DNA of 54,704 nt from Paracoccaceae bacterium (GTDB taxonomy: Bacteria > Pseudomonadota > Alphaproteobacteria > Rhodobacterales > Rhodobacteraceae), in contig JAGWVA010000024.1 of NCBI GenBank assembly GCA_028875855.1, positions 1-54,704 of the forward strand, written 5' to 3'. Every line of letters begins with the position of its first letter. The first letter of the stretch is position 1. The notes below the pieces were generated by a model that had not been told where the DNA came from, ran no database searches, and saw only the letters and a list, made by a program, of their open reading frames with translations. Positions 8,141-17,535 of this stretch are shown here, piece by piece. Both the position numbers and the translations under genes were made by a program.

Positions 8141-9406
8141 ATGAGAAGATCACTGATCGCGCTTGCCTGCGCAGCCACGATTGCTGCGATCCTGCCTCAG
8201 CCTTCGCGGGCCGAAAAGCTCGTCATAGCCATCGGCTCGCGCGGCTATGGGCAGGTCGTCCCGCACGACATCGAGGGCTTTACCAAAGCCAATCCCGGAA
8301 TTTCGGTCGACTGGCTCAAGGTTTCCGACGTGCCGAACCAGACCCGACAGCTTTACGTCACGGACTTTACCTCCAAGAGCCCGACGCCCGATGTCTTCGC
8401 AATGGACATCATCTGGGCCGGAGAATTTGCCAAGCGCGGCTGGCTTGCACCGCTGGACAGCTACATGACCAAGGACGATCTGTCGAAATACAATCAGTCC
8501 TTCCTGACGGCGGCGACGCTCAACGGCCATGTTTATGGCGCGCCGCTCTACCTTGACGGGACGCATCTCTTTTACCGCACGGACCTGCTGGAGAAATATC
8601 ACCTGCAGCCGCCGCAGACCTGGGAAGAGCTGATCAAGGACTCACAGATCGTGATGAACGGGGAGCACAATCCCCAGCTCTACGGCTTCGTCTCCATGTG
8701 GGCGAAGATCGAGGGGCTGTTCATGAACTGGCTGTCCTTCACCAACGCCAACGGCGGAGGCTTCTACAACGCCGCGGGGCAGGTTGCCGTGAATTCACCC
8801 GCGAACATCGCCGCGACGCAGACGATGGTGGACATGATCTACAAGACGCAGATCGCCCCGAAGTCCATCCTGAACGACAAGCCGGATGACGCCCGGACGC
8901 TGTTCCAGCAGGGGCGCGCCGTCTTCCTGATGGTTCAGGATTTCGTCTACGACCCGCTGAACGCGGCCGGCTCGCCCGTGAAGGGCAAGTTCGACTTCAT
9001 GCGCATCCCCTATTTTGCCGGGCACCCGGACGCGCATACGACCGCGATGGGCGGCTTCCTTCTCGGGATCAACCCCAACTCCGCGCACAAGGCAGCTGCG
9101 GCAAAGCTCGTGGCCTATTTCACCAGCCACGAGGCGGAACTCTGGGCCGCGCTCAACGCCAATCGCGCGCCGGGTCGGCCGGACGTCTACAAGGATCCCC
9201 AGATCGCGCATGCCGGAATCCTGCCCAAGCTGGGCGCCGATTTCGACGTGGGGCTGGTTCGACCCTCTGGCGCGACCGGAGACCTTTATCCTCAGGTCTC
9301 CGAGATCATGCAGCTTGAAGTGACGAAGGCACTGCATCGGCAGGTTCCGGTGAAGGAAGCTCTCGACAGCGCACAGAAGCAGATCGAAGCGCTGCTGTCT
9401 AAATGA
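8141..9406 (+). CDS. ABC sugar transporter substrate-binding protein (importer 1)
   Basis: A 421-residue periplasmic binding protein of the extracellular solute-binding family 1 (MalE-like). A Sec signal peptide is clear (MRRSLIALACAATIAAILP, cleavage probably after SRA at residue 24). Mid-protein motifs PLYLDGTHLFYRTDLLEKY and TWEELIKD are typical of the family. A strong ribosome site AGGGAGGAAACC precedes the ATG. It captures the substrate for permeases 9463-11182. The operon ends in a sulfatase, so the ligand may be a sulfated oligosaccharide (inference). Confidence 0.9.
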   Translation: MRRSLIALACAATIAAILPQPSRAEKLVIAIGSRGYGQVVPHDIEGFTKANPGISVDWLKVSDVPNQTRQLYVTDFTSKSPTPDVFAMDIIWAGEFAKRGWLAPLDSYMTKDDLSKYNQSFLTAATLNGHVYGAPLYLDGTHLFYRTDLLEKYHLQPPQTWEELIKDSQIVMNGEHNPQLYGFVSMWAKIEGLFMNWLSFTNANGGGFYNAAGQVAVNSPANIAATQTMVDMIYKTQIAPKSILNDKPDDARTLFQQGRAVFLMVQDFVYDPLNAAGSPVKGKFDFMRIPYFAGHPDAHTTAMGGFLLGINPNSAHKAAAAKLVAYFTSHEAELWAALNANRAPGRPDVYKDPQIAHAGILPKLGADFDVGLVRPSGATGDLYPQVSEIMQLEVTKALHRQVPVKEALDSAQKQIEALLSK

Positions 9407-9414
9407 CGCCTTTG

Positions 9415-9438
9415 GCGGCGGGGTGCCGGCCCCGCCGC
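9415..9438 (+). promoter_or_regulatory. Intercistronic hairpin after binding-protein gene (importer 1)
   Basis: Perfect inverted repeat: GCGGCGGGG (9415-9423), loop TGCCGG, CCCCGCCGC (9430-9438), starting 9 nt after the binding-protein stop. No T-run follows. Likely protects the upstream mRNA or partly attenuates transcription. Its position also argues that permease translation starts after it. Confidence 0.65.
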
Positions 9439-9462
9439 ACGATGCCCAGCAAGGATGCCAAC

Positions 9463-10353
9463 ATGCCCGCGATGACCGTACTCGACAGGCGACGGCACTG
9501 GACCGGTGGCGGCTTCGTGCTTCCCACGATCCTGCTGATCGCGCTGGTGCTGATTTACCCCGTGCTCGTATCCGTGGTCCAGAGTTTCGGCCAATCCGAT
9601 CTGGGTGGCACTGCGCCCTATCGCTTCGTCGGTTTGCAGCATTACATCGAGATCGCGGGCTCGGCCCACTTCTGGAACGCACTCGGTGTCACCCTGATCT
9701 TCGCGGCAGGCTCGGTTCCCTTCGAGCTGGTGATCGGCATCGGCCTCGCGCTGCTGATGAACGAAAGCTTCAGGGGCAAGTCCATCGCCCGGCTTGCCGT
9801 TCTCTTTCCCTGGGCGCTGCCCACGGCGCTCAATGCTCTCATGTGGCGATGGATGTTCAACTCGGATTACGGCGTGTTCAACGCCGTCGTCCTTCAGACC
9901 CATCTCGCCAGCCGTCCCATCGATTGGCTGGGTGAGCCCACACTCGCCATGACCTCCATGATTGTCGTCGCCGTCTGGAAGACGTCCTCTTTCATGGCGC
10001 TCATCATCCTCGCCGGATTGCAGGCGATCCCCGGCGAGCTTTACGAGGCGGGGCGGATGGATGGCATGACGCGCTGGACCGAATTCCGCGAGATCACGCT
10101 GCCGCTGCTGCGCGCGCCGATCCTTGTGGCGCTCATCCTGCGATCGATGGATGCGCTCCGCACGTTCGAGCTGCCGTTCAACCTGACCGGCGGCGGCCCG
10201 ATCGACACCACGGAAAGCCTGTCGCTTTACGCCTACAAGGAGATCTTCGCCTATTTGAAATTCAACTCCGGCTCGGCCCTCGTCGTCGTCCAGTTCCTCG
10301 TGGTCTTCGCGATGAGCGTCATCTACATCATCGCGCTTCGCCGGAGGGACTGA
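9463..10353 (+). CDS. ABC sugar permease, MalF type (importer 1)
   Basis: A 296-residue inner-membrane permease with six predicted membrane segments. The first is residues about 20-40 (LPTILLIALVLIYPVLVSVV). The EAA loop reads ELYEAGRMDGMTRWTEFR-x6-LPLL and docks the ATPase. An in-frame ATG at 9403 overlaps the binding-protein stop, but that N-terminus would run through the hairpin and reads as random sequence; the ATG at 9463 follows AAGGA by a normal spacing and gives a typical start. Pairs with the MalG-type permease 2 nt downstream. Confidence 0.88.
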   Translation: MPAMTVLDRRRHWTGGGFVLPTILLIALVLIYPVLVSVVQSFGQSDLGGTAPYRFVGLQHYIEIAGSAHFWNALGVTLIFAAGSVPFELVIGIGLALLMNESFRGKSIARLAVLFPWALPTALNALMWRWMFNSDYGVFNAVVLQTHLASRPIDWLGEPTLAMTSMIVVAVWKTSSFMALIILAGLQAIPGELYEAGRMDGMTRWTEFREITLPLLRAPILVALILRSMDALRTFELPFNLTGGGPIDTTESLSLYAYKEIFAYLKFNSGSALVVVQFLVVFAMSVIYIIALRRRD

Positions 10354-10354
10354 G

Positions 10355-11182
10355 ATGCTCAAGCGCCGCCCCCGCCCGATCCTTTACGTTCTCGTAGCCT
10401 TGTCGGCCCTGATTTCCTTTTTTCCGATCATCTGGCTGATCCTGACCTCGGTGAAGACGCAGGCGGGTGTCTATGCCTGGCCGCCGCAATACTGGCCGGA
10501 CCCGTTCACCGCAAAGAACTACGTCGCGATCTTCACGAAGTCCCCGGAGCTTTTGCGCAGTATCCTCAACAGCTTCATCGTCGGCACGGGCGTGACAGTG
10601 GTGGTGCTGGTGCTGGGGGGCATGGCTGGCTACGCCCTTTCCCGCCTCCGCCTGCGGTTTGCCGGGCCCACGATGATCCTGATCCTTGCCGTTTCCATGT
10701 TCCCGCCGGTTTCGCTGCTGCCAGCGATTTTCCAGAACTTTCTGCAACTTGGGCTACTGAACACCTACGCAGGCCTCATCATCGCCCACTCCGGGCTGTT
10801 CCTGCCAATCGCCGTGTGGATGCTGTCGAGCTACTTCGGCACGCTGCCCATCGAACTTGAGGAAGCCGCGCGGATGGATGGCATGGGCTACCTGCGCATT
10901 TTCCTCACGGTCATTCTGCCGCTCTCATGGCCCGGCTTTGTCGCAACGGGCCTGATCGTCTTCATCTTCTCGTGGAACGAATTCCCGCTATCCCTCGTTC
11001 TGATGACCCAGAGCGCCATGCGCACCGCCCCGGTCGCCATCTCTCTCTACCCCGGGGAATATTCCTTCCCTTGGGAGACGATCTCGACCGCAACCGTCCT
11101 CGCCATCATCCCGATCCTCGCGGTGACGGCGATTTTCCAGAAACAGATCGTTGGCGGGCTCACCGCTGGCATCGGCAAGTAG
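10355..11182 (+). CDS. ABC sugar permease, MalG type (importer 1)
   Basis: A 275-residue permease with six membrane segments, the first at residues about 9-30 (ILYVLVALSALISFFPIIW), and the EAA motif ELEEAARMDGMGYLRIF. The MalG-type signature SWNEFPLSLVL is near residue 207. It starts 1 nt after the MalF-type stop. Together the two form the translocation channel of importer 1. Confidence 0.9.
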   Translation: MLKRRPRPILYVLVALSALISFFPIIWLILTSVKTQAGVYAWPPQYWPDPFTAKNYVAIFTKSPELLRSILNSFIVGTGVTVVVLVLGGMAGYALSRLRLRFAGPTMILILAVSMFPPVSLLPAIFQNFLQLGLLNTYAGLIIAHSGLFLPIAVWMLSSYFGTLPIELEEAARMDGMGYLRIFLTVILPLSWPGFVATGLIVFIFSWNEFPLSLVLMTQSAMRTAPVAISLYPGEYSFPWETISTATVLAIIPILAVTAIFQKQIVGGLTAGIGK

Positions 11183-11190
11183 GAGCGGTC

Positions 11191-12270
11191 ATGGCGCAAG
11201 TCCGACTGCAGAATCTTGGCAAGACCTATGGCGCGTTGTCCGTCGTTCGGGGCGTGGACCTTTCCATCGATGACGGCGAATTCGTCGTCCTGCTTGGCCC
11301 CTCGGGCTGCGGCAAGTCCACCACGCTTCGCATGATCGCCGGACTTGAGACGATCAACGAGGGCGAGCTGACCATCAACGGCACGCGGATGAACGACGTC
11401 GATCCCAAGGACCGCGGCGTGGCGATGGTGTTCCAGAACTACGCGCTTTACCCGCACAAGACTGTCTTCGACAACATGGCGATGGCGCTGAAACTTTCGC
11501 ATGTGGCAAGACCCGAAATCCAGCGTCGCGTCGCCGAGGTGGCGGAGATGCTGGGCCTCACACCCTACCTCGAGCGAAAGCCTGCCGCCCTTTCGGGTGG
11601 CCAGCGCCAACGCGTTGCCATCGGTCGGGCCATCGTGCGCACGCCTGAGGTGTTCCTGTTCGACGAGCCGCTCTCCAACCTCGACGCGAAGCTGCGCGTG
11701 AAGATGCGGATGGAGCTTCAGCAGCTTCACCGCCGCCTTGGGGTCACCTCGATCTACGTCACCCACGACCAGGTAGAGGCGATGACAATGGCCGACCGCA
11801 TCGTCATCATGGACGCGGGCGAGGTTGCACAGGTCGGCACGCCGCGCGACGTCTACGACCGTCCTGCCAACTTCTTCGTTGCGGGCTTCATCGGCAGCCC
11901 GGCCATGAACTTTCTCACCCTCCGCCGCGCGGGCGAAGGGTGGCAGGCCGAGGGCGCGGCCCTCTGTCTTCCCGCTCTTCCGTTCGATACCGGCAAACTC
12001 GATCGGCTCACGCTTGGCATCCGCCCCGAGCATATCGAGGTGGGCGACCAGACGACGGGCCCCTGGTGCTTTGATGCCAAGGTGGAACTCGCCGAGCTTC
12101 TCGGCGCGGACGCGCTGCTCAATCTCGGCGTAGATGGCGTCGAGATGCTGGCCCGCGTGAACGGCACCGCCCATCCGGAACGTGGCGACAGTCTTCGCGT
12201 GAAGCTGCCGCCCGACCTCCTCCATGCCTTCGATCCCGCCACCGGCGGGGCGCTTCCCCGAAAAGCCTGA
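11191..12270 (+). CDS. ABC sugar transporter ATPase, UgpC/MalK type (importer 1)
   Basis: A 359-residue ATPase: Walker A GPSGCGKSTTLR (about residues 38-49), Q-loop MVFQNYALYPHKT, signature LSGGQRQRVAIGRAI, Walker B VFLFDEPLSNLD, switch His in VTHDQ, then a C-terminal TOBE/OB regulatory region (about 240-355). The ATG at 11191 follows AGGAGCGGTC, which overlaps the permease stop; the open frame extends upstream inside the permease gene but that is not coding. It ends 14 nt before the sulfatase gene and so belongs to the same transcript. Confidence 0.92.
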   Translation: MAQVRLQNLGKTYGALSVVRGVDLSIDDGEFVVLLGPSGCGKSTTLRMIAGLETINEGELTINGTRMNDVDPKDRGVAMVFQNYALYPHKTVFDNMAMALKLSHVARPEIQRRVAEVAEMLGLTPYLERKPAALSGGQRQRVAIGRAIVRTPEVFLFDEPLSNLDAKLRVKMRMELQQLHRRLGVTSIYVTHDQVEAMTMADRIVIMDAGEVAQVGTPRDVYDRPANFFVAGFIGSPAMNFLTLRRAGEGWQAEGAALCLPALPFDTGKLDRLTLGIRPEHIEVGDQTTGPWCFDAKVELAELLGADALLNLGVDGVEMLARVNGTAHPERGDSLRVKLPPDLLHAFDPATGGALPRKA

Positions 12271-12284
12271 CGCAGGACGACAAG

Positions 12285-13820
12285 ATGACAACGGCACCCA
12301 ACATCCTCTTCATCATGGCCGATGACCACGCTTCCAAGGCGATCGGCTGCTACGGCTGGGGGCTGAACAAGACCCCGAACCTTGACCGCATCGCCGAAGG
12401 GGGCATGCGTTTCAACCATTGCTATGTGACGAATTCGATCTGCACGCCCTCGCGGGCGGCCATCCTGACCGGCACCTACAACCACGTGAATGGCGTGACC
12501 ACGCTGTCCACCCCCATCAACAACCACCTGCCCAATGTCGCCAAGCACCTGCGCACCGGCGGCTACCAGACTGCGATCATCGGAAAATGGCACCTCGGCG
12601 AGGGTCCGGCCCATGAACCCACGGGCTTCGATTTCTGGTCGGTCCTGCCCGGCCAGGGGGAATACTTCGACCCGTTCATGATCGAGATGGGCGAGGAGAA
12701 GGAAGTCCCCGGCTACGCGACCGACATCATTACCGACAAATGCATCGACTGGCTTGGGGGCCGCGATCCATCGAGACCCTTCTTCCTCATGTGCCATCAC
12801 AAGGCGCCGCACCGGGAGTGGGAGCCGCATCCGAAGAACCGCGGGCTTTACACAGATCCGATCCGGGTGCCCGACACCTTCGACGATGATTACAAGAACC
12901 GTGCGAAGGCGGCCTCCGAGGCGAAGATGCGCATCAAGGACGACATGAAATACCGCGATCTTGGCCTCGTCCAGCCAGAGGGTGGCAGGGAAGTCGGCGA
13001 ACGCGTTCATACCCACGGGACCGAACGGAAGATCCCCAACCCCGAGGATGTGTCCGGCCTTCGCCTCATCGACCGGGACACCGGCGAGGTCTTCACCTTC
13101 GAAAGCCGCGAGGAGCTCAGCCGCTTCAAGTACCAGCGCTACCTCCAGCGCTACCTGCGCACCGTCGCCTCCATCGACGAGAGCGTCGGACGTTTACTCG
13201 ACTGGCTCGAGGCCGAGGGATTGGCCGATGACACCATCGTCATCTACACGTCCGACCAGGGCTTCTTCCTCGGGGAACATGGCTGGTACGACAAGCGATT
13301 CATGTATGAGGAGAGCTTTCAGATGCCCTTCCTCGTCCGCTATCCGCGCGAAATACCCGCTGGTGCGGTCTGTGACAACGTCATCTGCAACGTCGATTTT
13401 GCGCCGACCTTCCTAGACTTCGCAGGCCTGGTGACGCCGTCCTACATGCAGGGCACCACCTTCAGGCCCCTTTTGAAGGGCGAGACGCCGCCCGACTGGC
13501 CGGATGTCGCCTATCACCGCTACTGGATGCATCGTGACCCGGACCACAACGCGTATTCGCATTACGGCATTCGCGACCAGCGCTACAAGCTGATCTACTG
13601 GTACAACGACGGCTTTGGTCTGCCGGGCACCAACCACGGCGGCGAGGATCGTGAATGGGAGCTTTTCGACTGCGAGAAGGACCCGCTGGAGCTTTTCAAC
13701 CTCTATGACGATCCGGCCCATGCCGAGATCGTCCGCACGATGACCGCAAAGCTCGACCGCAAGATGGCCGAGATCGGCGATGAACCCGCGCATCAGGTCA
13801 TGCACCCAGCGACCCCGTGA
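12285..13820 (+). CDS. Sulfatase, formylglycine type (sulfatase A)
   Basis: A 511-residue type I arylsulfatase-superfamily enzyme that hydrolyses sulfate esters. Visible active-site elements: Asp13-Asp14 in IMADDHA (Ca2+ ligands), the maturation motif Cys53-TPSR (Cys becomes formylglycine), GKWHLGE, CHHKAPH, and YTSDQGFFLGEHGW (metal Asp). Length is normal. There is no signal peptide (MTTAPNILFIMADDHA), so it should act in the cytoplasm on imported substrate. It is the last gene of the importer 1 operon. A paralogue lies at 17536-19077 and a formylglycine-generating enzyme at 14060-15025. The carbohydrate substrate is inferred from the neighbouring beta-mannosidase and importers. Confidence 0.93.
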   Translation: MTTAPNILFIMADDHASKAIGCYGWGLNKTPNLDRIAEGGMRFNHCYVTNSICTPSRAAILTGTYNHVNGVTTLSTPINNHLPNVAKHLRTGGYQTAIIGKWHLGEGPAHEPTGFDFWSVLPGQGEYFDPFMIEMGEEKEVPGYATDIITDKCIDWLGGRDPSRPFFLMCHHKAPHREWEPHPKNRGLYTDPIRVPDTFDDDYKNRAKAASEAKMRIKDDMKYRDLGLVQPEGGREVGERVHTHGTERKIPNPEDVSGLRLIDRDTGEVFTFESREELSRFKYQRYLQRYLRTVASIDESVGRLLDWLEAEGLADDTIVIYTSDQGFFLGEHGWYDKRFMYEESFQMPFLVRYPREIPAGAVCDNVICNVDFAPTFLDFAGLVTPSYMQGTTFRPLLKGETPPDWPDVAYHRYWMHRDPDHNAYSHYGIRDQRYKLIYWYNDGFGLPGTNHGGEDREWELFDCEKDPLELFNLYDDPAHAEIVRTMTAKLDRKMAEIGDEPAHQVMHPATP

Positions 13821-14007
13821 TACCAATTTCCGAGGCAAAATCGGCATCCGCCCGCGATGCGATGGGCCGCATGCGTTCCCGGAAGGTCATTCGCTGTCTC
13901 GCAGCTGCAATGACGCCCCTGTCGGCTGCCGGGATGTGTTTCAGACCCCGGCATTCGAAAAGGTGACTGGAATTTGGGGTTACAGGTTCAAGCGAAGCTG
14001 CGGCGGG

Positions 14008-14032
14008 CGCGCCGCGATCGGAACGCGGCGCG
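14008..14032. terminator. Hairpin between convergent sulfatase A and FGE genes
   Basis: Perfect inverted repeat CGCGCCGCG (14008-14016), loop ATCGGAA, CGCGGCGCG (14024-14032). It sits in the 239-nt convergent space 13821-14059, which otherwise holds nothing I recognise. No T-run is present on either side, so termination strength is uncertain. Confidence 0.5.
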
Positions 14033-14059
14033 TCAAGAGGGATCGCGCCGGATCATGGG

Positions 14060-15025
14060 TCACATTGCGTCGCAGCCGATCCGGAAGCCCGCATTGCAGG
14101 TGGAACTGTCCGGGTCATTCCGGTTGCGTGAGTGGACGTGATATCGATCGCAGTAGCTGATGTGACACAGAAACGAACCGCCGCGCTGCACCCGGGCGCG
14201 TCGGTCGCCTGCCTCCGGCGGGGCGATTTCCGGCAGCGGGCCCTGCGGCGGAAGCGACCCGAAAGGGTCTGCGACCCATTCCCAGACATTGCCCGTCATG
14301 TTCCACAGCCCATAGTCGTTGGGTTCATAGGCGCGGACGGGAGCGGTTCCCACATATCCGTCGGCACCTGAATTCTCGACCGGAAAGGCCCCCTGCCAGG
14401 TATTCATCATGTGGCGCCCGTCGTGCACGAGCGCATTGCCCCAGGGAAACTTTCGCCGCGCGTGACCGCCGCGGGCGGCACGCTCCCATTCTGCCTCGCG
14501 TGGAAGACGAACGCCGGCCCAGATGCAGTAGGCAAGGGCATCGTACCAGCAGATGTGGACGGCAGGATGATCGGGGCGGTCGCGCCAATCGCTGCCCGGT
14601 CCTTCCGGCGCAGCCCACGACGCGCCGTTGACCTTGCGCCACCAGGGAAGGCCGACCGGGCCTTGCGTCCATTGTTCCGAATTGCTCAGCAGGAGATGAA
14701 ACACAAAGCTCCAACCTTCACGCTCGGCAACCGTGCGATAGTGTGAATGCTCGACAAAGCGGGCGAAGTCTTCGTTCGTGACGGTGGTGGCCGCGATCAG
14801 AAACGGCGAGACCCTGACCTTGCGCCGCGGGCTGTCGAGATCGCCGGGAAAGGTCGAGGTTCGGGCGCCCATATCGAAGAAGCCGCCGGGAACCTCGACC
14901 AGATCGCGATGGATGGACTCCCGGATGGGTCGCGGTGCGGGTTCGATTGCCAGCGCAAGTTCAAGGTGTCGATTCCGGTTGAGCGAGGCAGTTCCGGGCC
15001 CGCAGCATCCGCTCTTCGCGCTCAT
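14060..15025 (-). CDS. Formylglycine-generating enzyme (sulfatase-activating, SUMF1-like)
   Basis: A 321-residue FGE-sulfatase-fold protein. It oxidises the Cys of the CxPxR motif in newly made sulfatases to C-alpha-formylglycine using O2 (copper-dependent in characterised enzymes). The C-terminal signature is well preserved: GGSFLCHISYCDRYHVHSR, with the redox/copper Cys pair at residues 287 and 292, followed by NDPDSSTCNAGFR. The N-terminal part has VEVPGGFFDMG, and the middle VRLPREAEWERAARGG. No signal peptide, matching cytoplasmic sulfatases. Its ATG overlaps the mannosidase TGA (ATGA). It should mature both CTPSR sulfatases of this locus. The Cys pair makes a true FGE more likely than a generic family member. 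Confidence 0.92.
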   Translation of the reverse strand: MSAKSGCCGPGTASLNRNRHLELALAIEPAPRPIRESIHRDLVEVPGGFFDMGARTSTFPGDLDSPRRKVRVSPFLIAATTVTNEDFARFVEHSHYRTVAEREGWSFVFHLLLSNSEQWTQGPVGLPWWRKVNGASWAAPEGPGSDWRDRPDHPAVHICWYDALAYCIWAGVRLPREAEWERAARGGHARRKFPWGNALVHDGRHMMNTWQGAFPVENSGADGYVGTAPVRAYEPNDYGLWNMTGNVWEWVADPFGSLPPQGPLPEIAPPEAGDRRARVQRGGSFLCHISYCDRYHVHSRNRNDPDSSTCNAGFRIGCDAM

Positions 15026-17523
15026 TTCGACCTCGGTGTCACGCAGGTGAGAACCGGGGGCGAGCAAAGGCGGGCTGCTTCGGCCTCTGGCACGCCAGAG
15101 ACGCGGAAGACATGAGTTTCTCCGGGCAGGAGGGTGATCAATTGGCTGTCGACCTCGGCCCTCGGCGTCAGCCGATCGGGAAAAAGCGACAACTCGCGCA
15201 GCAGCGTTCTTGCCGTCACGGAAACGAGATGGTCGGAGTCGTCGGGGATCACGGTCGTCTCTAGACTTGGCGCGGGCAAGGCAAGGTCCTTGTCGCGCCG
15301 GAAAAACCAGATGGCTCGTGGGGTTCCGTCGGCGGCATCCACGACGATCATCTCCCGCTTGGGGTCGCTGGGGGACGCGATGGATGCCGGAAGCACGAGC
15401 GCCTCCTTGCCCCGTTCCCCGACGGTCATGGCATGGCGTTCCTCGGCCAGAATGGTGCCGTCGAAAACGATCCGCTTCATCCGAAGAACAAGTTCCCAGA
15501 CCGCGTCGGTTTCGTTGTCCGCATGGAGCCATAGGGCGGCGTTCTCGCCGGCGCCGTCGGGCTGGATCGTCAGCAGCCGATCGGCATAGGAGGCGCGTAA
15601 CTGGTACCACAGCGGCTTTCGCCGGCCATCGCCGTCCACGGCGGCCCAGCTTGTGACGGGCCAACAATCGGTAAGCTGCCAGACAATGGTTCCCATGCAC
15701 CGGGGCTTCAGCGCCCTGTGCCATTCCGCCCCGGTGCGGATCGCCCGTGCCTGGTTCAGCTGGGTGAGAAAGAGCCATTCGTCGAAATCCTGCGGATCGT
15801 CGAAATGTTCCAGCAGGCGGGTCCTGAGCTTAGCCTCGCCCTTCATCGCCCGGTTGTGGAAGGCAAGGCCCTCGGACCACGGCGTCAGCTCACTCTCTGG
15901 CAGCGCGCGTTTCCACGTCGCCCATGCCGCTGGCCCGGCATGGCCGTATTCGGCCATGAAGCGCGGTCGCGTCCGACGCAGTTCCGTATGGTCGAGACTG
16001 TTCCAGGGGTCCCAGTCGTGGTTGTTTCCGTAGCGGTCGTCGTTGGCTTCAAGGTCCCATGTGCCTGACCATGGACTGCCGGGCCAGTAGGGGCGCGACG
16101 GGTCGAGATCCGCCACGATCCTCGGCAGCATGTCGAGGTAGTAAAGCTTGCCCCAGCCGCGCGCGCCGACCACGTCGTCCCAGTGCTGCCCGGCCGCCGT
16201 CTTGGTCCGGCGCTGGAACATCCAGAGGTTCTCGTTGTTGCCACTCCATAGAACGAGGCTCGGATGCCGCGACAGCCGGGCGACATTGTCGCGCGCCTCT
16301 GCCTCAATCTGCGCCGGGAAGGGGTCTTCCTCGGGGTAGCAAGCGCAGGCGAAGGCGAAGTCCTGCCAGACAAGGATGCCCGCCTCGTCGCAAAGGTCGT
16401 AGAAATCCTCTGTCTCGTAGAGCCCACCCCCCCAGACGCGCAGCAGGTTCATGTTGGCGCCGATGGCCTGATCGATCCTTGCCGAATACCGCGATCGGTT
16501 GACCCGGGTGGGAAAACAGTCGTCGGGGATCCAGTTTGCACCACGGACAAACACGGGTTTGCCATTGATTTCGATCGTGAATGCCGCCCCGATGGTATCG
16601 GGTGCTGTGTCAAGACGAACCTGCCTCAGACCGATCCGTCCCTCCCACCGATCCAGTTGTTCCCCATCGCGGAGGAGCGTGACGGTCAGCGTATAGAGCG
16701 GCTGGGGGCCATGGCTGCGGGGCCACCAGAGAGCGGGTCGCGCAACGTTGAGGTCCGCCGGCAGACCGGCCGGGCCGCTCCAATGGGCCGCCGGCATCCC
16801 ATCGGGTCCGACGAGCTTCATGTCTACGGTGCACCCCGATGCACCCAGGACGTCCGGGTGGACAATGACCGTGGCCAGATCCGGCGTTGCATGAGTCACG
16901 AGCGGGCGCACCTGGCCGAGGCGGGCACCGGAATGGGCGATAAGGTAGGCCGGCTTCCAGATGCCGCACGTCACCAGTTCCGGTCCCCAGTCCCAGCCGT
17001 AGTTGCAGGCCATCTTGCGGATGAAGTTGTAGGGCAGGGGGCGAACGCGGGGCATGTCGCCGAGCCGCGCTGCCTCGGCCAAAGCGGCGGCTTCGTTGGA
17101 GCGGAACACGATCTCCAGCGTATTGCCCTGCGATCGAAGCAAGCCCGTCACGTCGAAACGCCACGCGATATGCATGTTGTCGGCCCGCCCAAGGGGCACG
17201 CCGTTCAGCGCCACCTCTGCCACGGTGTCGAGCCCTTCGAAAACCAGCTCCTGCACGGGGTAGGCCAGCACATCGGGATCTGCGTCGAACGAGGTCGCAT
17301 AGCGCCAATCGGCGCGGCCGATCCAGTGCAGCAGGTTCTCGTTGCGGTCGAAATAGGGGTCCGGGATCAGGCCGAGGTTCAGCAGATCGGTATGGACGCA
17401 GCCGGGCACCAAAGCCGGATGTCCCCGTCCGGCGATACAGGCTGGCATACCGTCGGGCGAAGTGAGCGCGCTGACGGTCCAGGATTCGGGCAGTGGGCGA
17501 CGGATCAGGCTGGAAGCTGACAT
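15022..17523 (-). CDS. Glycoside hydrolase family 2, beta-mannosidase-like
   Basis: An 833-residue GH2 enzyme: N-terminal sugar-binding jelly roll (about 1-200, with GLDTVAEVALNGVPLGRADN), Ig-like domain (about 200-310), TIM barrel (about 310-610) and C-terminal beta domains. Catalytic residues can be placed: acid/base Glu431 in WSGNNEN and nucleophile Glu525 in FMAEYG. The N-terminal WIGRADWRY and the NYGWDWGP segment are typical of beta-mannosidases rather than beta-galactosidases. No signal peptide: cytoplasmic exo-acting enzyme. It lies between sulfatase B (12 nt upstream) and FGE (4-nt overlap), so it probably removes beta-linked mannose after desulfation. Activity on other beta-glycosides cannot be excluded. 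Confidence 0.9.
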   Translation of the reverse strand: MSASSLIRRPLPESWTVSALTSPDGMPACIAGRGHPALVPGCVHTDLLNLGLIPDPYFDRNENLLHWIGRADWRYATSFDADPDVLAYPVQELVFEGLDTVAEVALNGVPLGRADNMHIAWRFDVTGLLRSQGNTLEIVFRSNEAAALAEAARLGDMPRVRPLPYNFIRKMACNYGWDWGPELVTCGIWKPAYLIAHSGARLGQVRPLVTHATPDLATVIVHPDVLGASGCTVDMKLVGPDGMPAAHWSGPAGLPADLNVARPALWWPRSHGPQPLYTLTVTLLRDGEQLDRWEGRIGLRQVRLDTAPDTIGAAFTIEINGKPVFVRGANWIPDDCFPTRVNRSRYSARIDQAIGANMNLLRVWGGGLYETEDFYDLCDEAGILVWQDFAFACACYPEEDPFPAQIEAEARDNVARLSRHPSLVLWSGNNENLWMFQRRTKTAAGQHWDDVVGARGWGKLYYLDMLPRIVADLDPSRPYWPGSPWSGTWDLEANDDRYGNNHDWDPWNSLDHTELRRTRPRFMAEYGHAGPAAWATWKRALPESELTPWSEGLAFHNRAMKGEAKLRTRLLEHFDDPQDFDEWLFLTQLNQARAIRTGAEWHRALKPRCMGTIVWQLTDCWPVTSWAAVDGDGRRKPLWYQLRASYADRLLTIQPDGAGENAALWLHADNETDAVWELVLRMKRIVFDGTILAEERHAMTVGERGKEALVLPASIASPSDPKREMIVVDAADGTPRAIWFFRRDKDLALPAPSLETTVIPDDSDHLVSVTARTLLRELSLFPDRLTPRAEVDSQLITLLPGETHVFRVSGVPEAEAARLCSPPVLTCVTPRSK

Positions 17524-17535
17524 CGAAGGCTCCGC

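Noticed and set aside
9403-9462. Start of the importer 1 MalF-type permease at the ATGA overlap
   Set aside because: The 20 extra residues look random and the hairpin 9415-9438 would be coding; the ATG at 9463 has a ribosome site and gives a normal N-terminus.
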